A stretch of DNA of 64,000 nucleotides. Source: Ureibacillus sinduriensis BLB-1 = JCM 15800. Lineage in GTDB: Bacteria; Bacillota; Bacilli; Bacillales_A; Planococcaceae. The stretch's first letter is position 1. Each line of letters starts with the position of its first letter. This document shows, piece after piece, positions 17,316 to 24,465 of the stretch. The DNA is taken from NCBI RefSeq assembly GCF_000772955.1, contig NZ_JPVO01000055.1:558001-622000 (forward strand), read 5' to 3'. A program made the position numbers and the translations under genes. The notes under the pieces are model-generated. The model did no database searches and was not told the origin of the DNA. It saw nothing but the letters and a program-made list of their open reading frames with translations.

Positions 17316-18455
17316 ATGACAAAATTTCAATTAGTAGCAACAGCTGCAATGGGCCTAGAATCAATTGTAGCACAGGAAGTGCAGGATTTAGGATATGAAA
17401 CACGTGTTGATAACGGGAAAGTTTATTTTGAAGGTGATGAAACAGCCATTGCCAGATGCAATCTGTGGCTCCGAGTGGCAGATCGCGTTAAAATAGTCGT
17501 AGCAGAATTTCCTGCACACACTTTTGACCAGCTCTTCGAAAGTACAAAGGCAATTGAATGGGAAAAATTCCTACCGGTAGATGCCGCATTCCCTGTATCC
17601 GGAAAATCGGTGAAATCTAAATTATATAGTGTTCCCGATTGTCAGGCCATCGTTAAAAAAGCAATTGTTGAGCGCATGAAGTTTCATTACAAACGACTAG
17701 GTTTTTTGGATGAATCTGGTGCAACATATAAAATCGAGGTTTCAATTTTAAAAGATGTGGCTACTTTAACAATTGATACTTCTGGTGCCGGTCTACATAA
17801 GCGTGGATATAGACAAGTGCAAGGGGAAGCTCCATTAAAGGAAACATTAGCAGCTGCACTTGTGAAAGTTTCTAAATGGAGCCCAAATCGACCATTTGCA
17901 GATGTATTTTGCGGATCAGGGACTATCGCGCTGGAAGCAGCAATGATTGGACAAAACATCGCACCTGGCTACAACCGGGAATTTATCTCAGAAGAATGGT
18001 CCTGGATGAAGGCGAAAATTTGGGATGATGCCCGAAATGAAGCAGATGACTTAGCCAATTATGATCAAGCTCTCGAGATCATCGGTTCGGATATCGATCA
18101 TCGAATGGTATCAATTGCCCAGGAGAATGCTCTGGAAGCAGGATTTGGCGATATGATTATATTCAAGCAGATGCAAGCGATAGACTTTACTACTAGACTA
18201 ACAGATGGTGTAATTATTTCGAACCCTCCTTATGGGGAACGTATCGGTGAGAAAGAAGCAATCGAAAAAGTTATTAGTGACTTTGGACAAGTTATGAAAG
18301 ACTATCCTACATGGTCTGTTTATATGCTTTCTTCCATGGAAAATTTTGAGGAATTATATGGCAAAAAGGCGACGAAGAAGCGTAAATTATTTAATGGCTT
18401 CATTCGTACAGACCTTTACCAATATTGGGGTCAAAAGTCAAAACGTGAAGATTAA
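17316..18455 (+). CDS. ypsC: THUMP-domain class I SAM-dependent RNA methyltransferase (YpsC/RlmL-like)
   Basis: 379 aa with an N-terminal ferredoxin-like/THUMP region (about 1-160) and a Rossmann methyltransferase domain carrying FADVFCGSGTIALEAAM (SAM binding) and the catalytic SNPPYGER of N2-guanine/N6-adenine methyltransferases. The family modifies 23S rRNA guanine; the exact site is inferred, not shown here. Position after rnpB matches B. subtilis ypsC. A GGAG site precedes the ATG. Confidence 0.9.
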   Translation: MTKFQLVATAAMGLESIVAQEVQDLGYETRVDNGKVYFEGDETAIARCNLWLRVADRVKIVVAEFPAHTFDQLFESTKAIEWEKFLPVDAAFPVSGKSVKSKLYSVPDCQAIVKKAIVERMKFHYKRLGFLDESGATYKIEVSILKDVATLTIDTSGAGLHKRGYRQVQGEAPLKETLAAALVKVSKWSPNRPFADVFCGSGTIALEAAMIGQNIAPGYNREFISEEWSWMKAKIWDDARNEADDLANYDQALEIIGSDIDHRMVSIAQENALEAGFGDMIIFKQMQAIDFTTRLTDGVIISNPPYGERIGEKEAIEKVISDFGQVMKDYPTWSVYMLSSMENFEELYGKKATKKRKLFNGFIRTDLYQYWGQKSKRED

Positions 18456-18466
18456 TTACAAATTAT

Positions 18467-18496
18467 AACGGAAGGAGGATTTCTCCTTCCGTTTCA
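18467..18496 (+). terminator. Hairpin after ypsC
   Basis: AACGGAAGGAG pairs perfectly with CTCCTTCCGTT across a 5-nt loop. The T-run is short. Confidence 0.6.
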
Positions 18497-18556
18497 GTGT
18501 CTTTTCCACATAAGACAAATACACTAATATGATATGAAAGTAAACATTACGAAACA

Positions 18557-18677
18557 GTGTCTAGCTACAGGTGCTAGCTTCTCCAAAACCCCTTGGAATC
18601 TACTGCAAGGACAAAAATGTCCTTCCATCTATTCCTCGGGCTGTGTTGTGAGGCAACGCAAGCACCTTCCGCTTTTC
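18557..18677 (+). repeat. Interspersed repeat of the TGTCTAGCT...CGCTTTTC type
   Basis: This ~121-bp segment begins GTGTCTAGCTACAGG and ends CACCTTCCGCTTTTC. It contains an internal perfect hairpin (AAGGACA-AAAA-TGTCCTT). The termini match a class of intergenic repeats I recognise from Bacillaceae genomes. It lies immediately before ypvA and opens a spurious upstream extension of that ORF. Only one copy is seen in this window. Confidence 0.6.
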
Positions 18678-18695
18678 ATGAAGGAGATTAAAAGA

Positions 18696-20600
18696 ATGAG
18701 ACAGTCTTTACCGTTTGAACTTTCGAAAGATCGTTCCTTTTTTGATTCACTTGGCGATTGGATGGGGGATGTTTTATACGATGAACTCCCTGAAAAGGGG
18801 TTTGAATGCCGCGACGAACAAATCTTTATGGCCTATCAAATTGAACAGGCTTTAAAAGAAAAAAATGTTTTATTTGCTGAAGCAGGTGTAGGAACCGGAA
18901 AGACAATTGCCTATCTCTTGCCGGCCATTTCATATGCCCGTTATACAGGCCGTCCAGCACTTATTGCATGTGCAGATGAAACGTTAATCGATCAGCTCGT
19001 CAAAGAGGGCGGCGATATTTATAAATTGACGGAACATCTTGGCTTAACGATTGATGTTCGTTTAGCAAAATCAAGAAACCAATATTTATGTTTGAAACGC
19101 TTTGAAGAAACCGAAAAGGTAGTGACCGAGGAATGGATCGACGATATTGCGATGTCCATCCCTGATGGTGTCTATGCCCAAGGATCGATGCTCACAGTCA
19201 GTCCATATGGTGCTCGAAGCGATTATTCAGCTATAAGTGATGAAGATTGGCAAAGTGTGAATTACAATGCCATCATGCAATGCTCGGTTTGTGATATGCG
19301 TAACCGTTGTGGCCAAACACTGCACCGATCCCACTATCGCAGTTCCAATGACTTGATCATTTGTTCGCAAGATTTTTTGATGGAGCATTTGGCAACTAAA
19401 GAATCCCGCGAGCGGGAAGGGCAGTTGCCTTTGCTCCCTGAAGTATCCATGATCGTCCTGGATGAAGGGCATTTACTTGAATACGCAGCGCAAAATGCAA
19501 TGACGGTAAAGGTCCAAAGCTATACGATTGTTAATTTATTGGAACGCTTGATGGTTGATGGTGTCCGTGAAAAAACATTGTATGCAATGGAAACATTACA
19601 GGACCACCATGAACTGTTCTTTGACCAACTACGTGATGATGTCGTCCCTTCAGAGGAAGACAGAAAAACGATCAAAAAATCTGAACGTCTTCTTGCCATC
19701 GGGAAACAGTTGATTGTCGATGTCGAGGGTTTGTTGGAAGAGTTTGTTTTTGAATCTGAATTATATATGATACCGGAATATGAATTAAATATGGCTGAAG
19801 AATTTTTGGAACAATATCAAGCTGCAATCCGCATATTTATTGCTCAAGGCGATGCAGTTGATTGGCTTGAGGAAACAGATGGCGAAGAAACATTGGTTAT
19901 TATGCCTCGGTTGATTACCGACGTGTTGGAAGAAAAACTATTCTCTAAAAAGATACCAATTGTCTTCTCATCGGCTACTTTATCCGTAGGCAAAGATTTC
20001 TCTTATATTGCTTATAGTTTAGGAATTAAAAAATATCAATCATTCAGTGTGCCATCGCCTTTTGATTACGAAGAAGTGATGAAGGTGCACCTGCATGAAT
20101 TGAAGCGAGATGAAAAAACTGCAGCTGCAGAGAAGTTGTTAAATGAAGGGCAGCAACAGACGTTAATCTTATTTAAATCCAAGCAATCCATGCTTCAATT
20201 TAAATCCAAATTATCCATGATGTCCAAACTAACAATGGCCTTTGAAGGGGATCGTGAGTTATCTGCGATTGTACGTGATTTCCAGGAAGGCAATGTGAAA
20301 ACTCTATGTTCGTATCATTTATGGGAAGGATTAGATTTACCGGAAGAAGCGTTAACGCGTGTCATCATTTATGATTTACCGTTCCCTCCACAGGATCCTT
20401 TATTTGATGCAAAAAGAGCATTTTCTGAAAATCCATTTGAAGAAGTTGAGTTGCCATTTATGCAGTTAAGACTTCAACAAGGTATTGGAAGACTCATTCG
20501 AACTTCCAATGATTATGGGGATATTCATATCTTCCTAAATGAAAACGAGATTCAATATAAATCTGAGTTTGTTAATATATTGCCAGTTCAGCCAGTATAA
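18696..20600 (+). CDS. ypvA: DinG/Rad3-family helicase YpvA
   Basis: A 634-aa helicase-like protein with Walker A AGVGTGKTIAYLLPA, the Walker B variant VLDEGHLLEYA (DEGH), four cysteines in CSVCDMRNRCGQ that could bind a metal or Fe-S centre, and the motif VI QQGIGRLIRTS. It is the second DinG-like protein in the window and lacks an exonuclease domain. The open frame reaches 18534, but that part is the interspersed repeat; GAAGGAG upstream of 18696 supports the shorter start. Neighbour of ypsC as in B. subtilis. Confidence 0.88.
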   Translation: MRQSLPFELSKDRSFFDSLGDWMGDVLYDELPEKGFECRDEQIFMAYQIEQALKEKNVLFAEAGVGTGKTIAYLLPAISYARYTGRPALIACADETLIDQLVKEGGDIYKLTEHLGLTIDVRLAKSRNQYLCLKRFEETEKVVTEEWIDDIAMSIPDGVYAQGSMLTVSPYGARSDYSAISDEDWQSVNYNAIMQCSVCDMRNRCGQTLHRSHYRSSNDLIICSQDFLMEHLATKESREREGQLPLLPEVSMIVLDEGHLLEYAAQNAMTVKVQSYTIVNLLERLMVDGVREKTLYAMETLQDHHELFFDQLRDDVVPSEEDRKTIKKSERLLAIGKQLIVDVEGLLEEFVFESELYMIPEYELNMAEEFLEQYQAAIRIFIAQGDAVDWLEETDGEETLVIMPRLITDVLEEKLFSKKIPIVFSSATLSVGKDFSYIAYSLGIKKYQSFSVPSPFDYEEVMKVHLHELKRDEKTAAAEKLLNEGQQQTLILFKSKQSMLQFKSKLSMMSKLTMAFEGDRELSAIVRDFQEGNVKTLCSYHLWEGLDLPEEALTRVIIYDLPFPPQDPLFDAKRAFSENPFEEVELPFMQLRLQQGIGRLIRTSNDYGDIHIFLNENEIQYKSEFVNILPVQPV

Positions 20601-20606
20601 AATTTG

Positions 20607-20646
20607 AAGCAAAAGTTCACTTTTGGACTTTTGCTTTTTATTTTTA
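20607..20646 (+). terminator. Terminator after ypvA
   Basis: AAGCAAAAGTTC pairs with GGACTTTTGCTT (one G-U), followed by TTTATTTTT. Confidence 0.8.
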
Positions 20647-20774
20647 GTAGTTTATCGGAAATTGCGCTAAAGTAGATCTTTAAAGGGCGAAGATGAACGA
20701 CTGGCTATTAAGGATGCCTCTATTCCAATCAAACCTTATCCCAAAGCGTTCAAGAAGAACATGAGCTTCCGAGT

Positions 20775-20809
20775 AAAAAAGCCGCTCCCGCGAAAAAAGG
20801 GAGAGGCTT
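20775..20809 (-). terminator. Terminator of the ba3 oxidase operon
   Basis: On the minus strand AAGCCTCTCCC pairs with GGGAGCGGCTT (one mismatch), followed by TTTTTT. It lies just after the cbaA stop. Confidence 0.8.
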
Positions 20810-20824
20810 CAATTTTTCCCTAAA

Positions 20825-22540
20825 TTACCATAATTTAAAGCCCTTAGAACCAGCAGGCGAATTATCAAGTATCTCAAAAATCGGGAAAGTATAAGCAATC
20901 AAAATTAAAGCAACCAAGATGACTCCCCAAACTTTAAAGTTCTCCAGGATTGCCGGTGTTTTACCGCTGCCCTCGGTTGCTTCTGCGACTGGGAACTCTT
21001 CCTCCCCTTTTGGGGCGAACCATAAAAGGTTAATGACTATACCGATAATGAACAAAATGGAAATGAATAAAATAGTGCCGCCAATTGCTTGTGCCAACTG
21101 GTAGGAAATCCATTCAGCAGCTTGCTCAGACCCTCCGTAGGTAGAGTATTCCGAGCGACGGGGTGCACCAAGCAATCCTGCGACATGCATAGCACCAGAC
21201 ATAATGAACATACCAACTCCCCATAGAATACCTGCTATATTTGCAAGGCTGTTCATTCTCCCGGTCAGTGTTCGGCCAGTTATATGAGGGATTAACCAGA
21301 ATGCGGCACCAAAATAAGTCAAAACGACGGCAGTAGCAATTGTTAAATGGAAGTGACCAGTAACCCAAATCGTATTATGAATTAATTGATTCATCTGATA
21401 GGAAGCGTTGACAATCCCACCAGCTCCGCCCGGAATGAATGCCACCATACCGATGAACGGTACGAGGAAACGACTATCTTTCCAAGGTAATTGTTTGAAC
21501 CAGCCTACAATACCTTTGCCACCTAGTTCACGTCCGCGCAATTCAAAAGTCGCAAACATGGAGAAGGCAGTCATAAGAGACGGAACAATGACAAAGAAAG
21601 TTAGTACTACTTGAAGGAATTTCCAAAATCCATCAATACCCGGTTCAGTTAGTTGGTGGTGAACACCGACAGGTATTGAGAATAACAGGAATAGCATAAA
21701 TGAAAGTCTGGCCAATGAATCAGAGAAAAGCTTGCCCCCAATTACTTTAGGAACGACTACGTACCATATCATATAGGCAGGCAATAACCAGAAGTATACA
21801 AGTGCGTGACCAAAATACCAAAACAATGTACGGGATAACAACACATCAATACGGTCAACCAAGCCTAATGACCAGGGAAGCAATTGGAATAATACTTCGA
21901 TTGCAACCCCTAATGAAGCAACAAACCACATCAGGTTATTCACTACAGCCATGAAGGCCAGAAGTGGTGAAGTGAGTCCTTTGTTTTGCTTGCGCCATTG
22001 TGCATAACGCATAATTTGAGCAATACCTTCAATCCAGGAGCCGACAACTACAAGAGCAAGACCGGCATAGAAGATCCAATGTGCTTGGAGCGGGGCGTAA
22101 AATGTATAAAGTACGGAAGCCTCGTTCAATAGCACCATTGAAGCTGCGGCAATTGTACCGATTGTCATAAGCCAGAACCCGATCCACCCCAATTTGCGTT
22201 GGGTACTTGAAAGGGCACCTGCTGTACGGCTCACTGCGGCTATTTGGAAGCCCATAATGAAATAAGTAGTAAGGATAAGTCCCAGTAATACACCGTGCAC
22301 TGTTAAAACTTGGTAATATCCGATGCCGAAGGGCAATTCGAAGGCGCCAGAGCGTACAAATACTTGCAATAGACCGGCGAGACCACCGATCAAAAGAGCG
22401 GTGAACGCAACATAAATGTGTGCTAATGCCAATTTTGCATCTTTAGAATCGACTTTGATTAAGTTACCTTTTGTTTCATGCGAGTTTCCTTTTGGCAATA
22501 ACGTTTTTTTACCAACTTCTTTATTTGCTGTTATCATCAT
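20825..22540 (-). CDS. cbaA: ba3-type cytochrome c oxidase subunit I
   Basis: Haem-copper oxidase catalytic subunit of 571 aa with about 13 membrane helices. It resembles the B-type (ba3) family: the haem-ligand region TVHGVLLGLILTTYF, the GHALVYFWLLPAYMIWYVVVP copper-B region, the HH pair in VGVHHQLTEPG, and TGHFHLTIATAVVL with the late haem ligands. It reduces oxygen at the membrane with proton pumping. It overlaps the end of cbaB by 20 bp, so the subunits are co-translated. Confidence 0.94.
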   Translation of the reverse strand: MMITANKEVGKKTLLPKGNSHETKGNLIKVDSKDAKLALAHIYVAFTALLIGGLAGLLQVFVRSGAFELPFGIGYYQVLTVHGVLLGLILTTYFIMGFQIAAVSRTAGALSSTQRKLGWIGFWLMTIGTIAAASMVLLNEASVLYTFYAPLQAHWIFYAGLALVVVGSWIEGIAQIMRYAQWRKQNKGLTSPLLAFMAVVNNLMWFVASLGVAIEVLFQLLPWSLGLVDRIDVLLSRTLFWYFGHALVYFWLLPAYMIWYVVVPKVIGGKLFSDSLARLSFMLFLLFSIPVGVHHQLTEPGIDGFWKFLQVVLTFFVIVPSLMTAFSMFATFELRGRELGGKGIVGWFKQLPWKDSRFLVPFIGMVAFIPGGAGGIVNASYQMNQLIHNTIWVTGHFHLTIATAVVLTYFGAAFWLIPHITGRTLTGRMNSLANIAGILWGVGMFIMSGAMHVAGLLGAPRRSEYSTYGGSEQAAEWISYQLAQAIGGTILFISILFIIGIVINLLWFAPKGEEEFPVAEATEGSGKTPAILENFKVWGVILVALILIAYTFPIFEILDNSPAGSKGFKLW

Positions 22541-23015
22541 CTTCCACCACCTTTAACGTAGAATACATCATCGCGTGTCCGACACCGCAATATTCATTAC
22601 AAACGATCGTAAATTCACCGACTTTATCTACCGTTGTAACGAGTTCGGAAACATATCCGGGTTCCAGCATCATATTAATATTTGTCCCAGCAACCTCGAA
22701 GCCATGAATAACGTCTTTGGTTGTAGCTATGAACCGTACTTTTGAACCAACGGGAATTTTGATTTCCGGTGGATTGTAGCTGAATGCAGAAGCAACCAAT
22801 ACGACTTCATACTCCCAATCCTTACCTTCCACTTTATGGACACCTGGATTGTCAAATGGTGATATCTCATCCACTTTCTCATAGTCAATTGTCCATTTTG
22901 AATTATTTGGGTGTGCACCCGCATGAAAGGCGCTCACGCCAATGATTATTAGAAATGAAATGAGTGTAGTGGTACCAAATATCAACCACCATTTCTCATA
23001 CTTGTGTATGTGCAT
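22521..23015 (-). CDS. cbaB: ba3-type cytochrome c oxidase subunit II
   Basis: 164-aa subunit with one N-terminal membrane helix (about 10-32) and a periplasm-facing cupredoxin domain. The CuA site is present: CNEYCGVGHAMM (Cys-x3-Cys-x3-His and Met), with an upstream His in VIHGFEVAG. It receives electrons from cytochrome c. GGAGGT lies 7 nt before the ATG at 23015; the in-frame TTG at 23030 overlaps that site and is rejected. Confidence 0.94.
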   Translation of the reverse strand: MHIHKYEKWWLIFGTTTLISFLIIIGVSAFHAGAHPNNSKWTIDYEKVDEISPFDNPGVHKVEGKDWEYEVVLVASAFSYNPPEIKIPVGSKVRFIATTKDVIHGFEVAGTNINMMLEPGYVSELVTTVDKVGEFTIVCNEYCGVGHAMMYSTLKVVEDDDNSK

Positions 23016-23048
23016 GTATCTTACCTCCAAGTAAATATCTCGGTTTAA

Positions 23049-23171
23049 TTAAAAACGCTCGATGAATAAGTTGAAGCAAATAGCCCAAATGACAATGATT
23101 ATTATTCCGATGCCAAAAGTCGCAAGAAGCGTTCCTTTCAAATTATTGTCAGATGTTTTTTTGTTTGCCAT
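23049..23171 (-). CDS. Cytochrome c oxidase subunit IIA-like small protein
   Basis: A 40-aa protein with a short polar N-terminus (MANKKTSDNN) and one membrane helix (GTLLATFGIGIIIIVIWAI). Size, topology and position directly before subunit II match the CoxIIA/CbaD family of ba3 oxidases. GGAGG lies 7 nt before the ATG. It is the first gene of the oxidase operon. Confidence 0.85.
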   Translation of the reverse strand: MANKKTSDNNLKGTLLATFGIGIIIIVIWAICFNLFIERF

Positions 23172-23219
23172 GGTTCTCCCTCCTAAGTGAAGAAAAATAT
23201 GAAGTTATTTACAAGACAA

Positions 23220-23225
23220 ATCATA
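23220..23225 (-). promoter_or_regulatory. Predicted -10 element of the oxidase operon
   Basis: TATGAT on the minus strand predicts transcription from about 23213. No good -35 hexamer is present at the usual distance, as expected for an activator-dependent promoter. Confidence 0.5.
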
Positions 23226-23246
23226 TATAAATTGAAACGTTGATGA

Positions 23247-23262
23247 TGTGATAAAAATCACA
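23247..23262 (-). promoter_or_regulatory. Perfect Crp/Fnr-type box upstream of the ba3 oxidase operon
   Basis: TGTGATAAAAATCACA is an exact TGTGA-N6-TCACA palindrome. Its centre (23254.5) is 41.5 bp upstream of the start predicted from the -10 TATGAT, the standard class II activator position. Regulation by an Fnr/Crp-family protein is inferred. The rest of the 23263-23489 gap shows nothing I can name. Confidence 0.7.
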
Positions 23263-23489
23263 CATCCTACGCTAAAATGTGAATTTAATGTGAAGGTATA
23301 AATTTGCTGTGTTTTCTAAATGATAAAGTTATGGATTGTGAAAAAGAAGAAATGACAAAGGGGATGCCTGGAAATAATGCTGGCTCCTTAAGTTAACTAT
23401 GGTGCCAACATAGAATGAATTAAAGTATAGCCCTCGAGAGAAAAAAGCTCCAAACAAAAAATAATCATGTCAGCGAAGTTTGAAAAACA

Positions 23490-23520
23490 CAAAAAAACAC
23501 GCTAATCAATGCGTTAGCGC
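23490..23520 (-). terminator. Terminator of the cheX-like gene
   Basis: On the minus strand CGCTAA and TTAGCG form a short stem followed by TGTTTTTTTGTG, about 60 bp after the stop. Confidence 0.6.
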
Positions 23521-23582
23521 GTTACTGGGATAAATCGATAAGCCATTCTACTTTTGAAATATATGGGATTATGTATAGGTGA

Positions 23583-24038
23583 TTATTCTTCATCTATCGT
23601 AAATAGAATTGTAAGGGTCCCGACTTCTTCGATAACTGCCGGAAGTTTGAAAGCTCTTTCAAATCCGAAAAGCTTTGTATTACCAACCATCACTGTTGGG
23701 GGAGTAATGTCTACACTCAATGCCTGTTGACCTACATGCGTACATAAGTTGCCGGCAAACATATTTCCTAACTCTCCAGTAAAGGATTCCAACATCTCTC
23801 CTTCAAGAGGCATGCCGAACATTTTTGCGCCAATGGCACTAAAGGAGGATGCTGTACTATCTATTATAATCCTTCCTTTGATGTCCCCAATCAATCCAAT
23901 TAAAACGCCCATTTCCTGTTGAACGAACGGTTCTGTTAAAATGGAAGGGGATTGGATATCCATTTCCATTGGAAGAATGCTTTTTAATGAGTGGATTGAT
24001 CCGTTTAGTATCGTTTGTATATGTTGTGAATTATTCAT
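23583..24038 (-). CDS. CheX-like CheY-P phosphatase domain protein
   Basis: A 151-aa protein of the CheC/CheX/FliY phosphatase fold. The conserved Glu-x2-Asn active-site signature is seen in FTGELGNMFAGNL, with KGRIIIDST and ITPPTVMVG nearby. Family members dephosphorylate CheY-P or related response regulators. No chemotaxis genes are adjacent, so the partner is unknown. The frame opens at 24140, but AAGGGGTG before the ATG at 24038 and the family length favour this start. Confidence 0.8.
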   Translation of the reverse strand: MNNSQHIQTILNGSIHSLKSILPMEMDIQSPSILTEPFVQQEMGVLIGLIGDIKGRIIIDSTASSFSAIGAKMFGMPLEGEMLESFTGELGNMFAGNLCTHVGQQALSVDITPPTVMVGNTKLFGFERAFKLPAVIEEVGTLTILFTIDEE

Positions 24039-24142
24039 ATAATCACCCCTTTTTCGACTTTTTTCCATATTACCACGTATATAGTACATTAGTACATGTA
24101 AAATAATGGCAATCTGTACCATTTTACCCTCTTCAATCACGC

Positions 24143-24171
24143 TTGTTGCTATCTTGAACCTGTATTATAAT
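24143..24171 (+). promoter_or_regulatory. Promoter of the 27-aa membrane peptide gene
   Basis: TTGTTG (24143-24148), a 17-bp spacer and TATAAT (24166-24171). The predicted start lies inside the adjacent Fur-like box. Confidence 0.65.
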
Positions 24172-24175
24172 ATAT

Positions 24176-24194
24176 GAAAATGATTCTCATTATC
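24176..24194 (+). promoter_or_regulatory. Putative Fur box
   Basis: GAAAATGATTCTCATTATC matches the classical 19-bp Fur consensus GATAATGATAATCATTATC at 16 positions. It starts 5 bp after the -10 element, where bound repressor would block transcription. Confidence 0.6.
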
Positions 24195-24208
24195 TTAGGG
24201 GGAGTAAA

Positions 24209-24292
24209 ATGATTTATCTATTTATTGGTATAACGATTGTCATTTATGTTTGCATGGGTGCGTATTTAGTGAAGAGAACGACAAAATTTTGA
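24209..24292 (+). CDS. 27-aa single-pass membrane peptide
   Basis: The ATG at 24209 follows an AGGGGGAG ribosome binding site and opens a 27-codon frame: a hydrophobic helix (IYLFIGITIVIYVCMGAYLV) ending in the basic tail KRTTKF. The clear promoter, Shine-Dalgarno site and Fur-like box argue that it is expressed, probably in iron limitation. I do not recognise a family. The alternative is a leader ORF, but the dynamin gene has its own spacing 174 bp downstream. Confidence 0.55.
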   Translation: MIYLFIGITIVIYVCMGAYLVKRTTKF

Positions 24293-24465
24293 AAACAACA
24301 TTCCTTTTCTGCTTCCAATCTTCCATGAAAGATGTTCTTTCAAAAAATCTTCCCTTATAAAATATAAAAACTTTCCCTTTCATTCTTTCTTTTTCTTCGA
24401 TTTTATTATTTAATCATAATAGTATATAATTGTGACATTAATGAGGCAAAGGGGTATTTATTTGC

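Noticed and set aside
18534-18695. N-terminal extension of ypvA
   Set aside because: The extension is translated from the interspersed repeat; homology and a ribosome site place the start at 18696.
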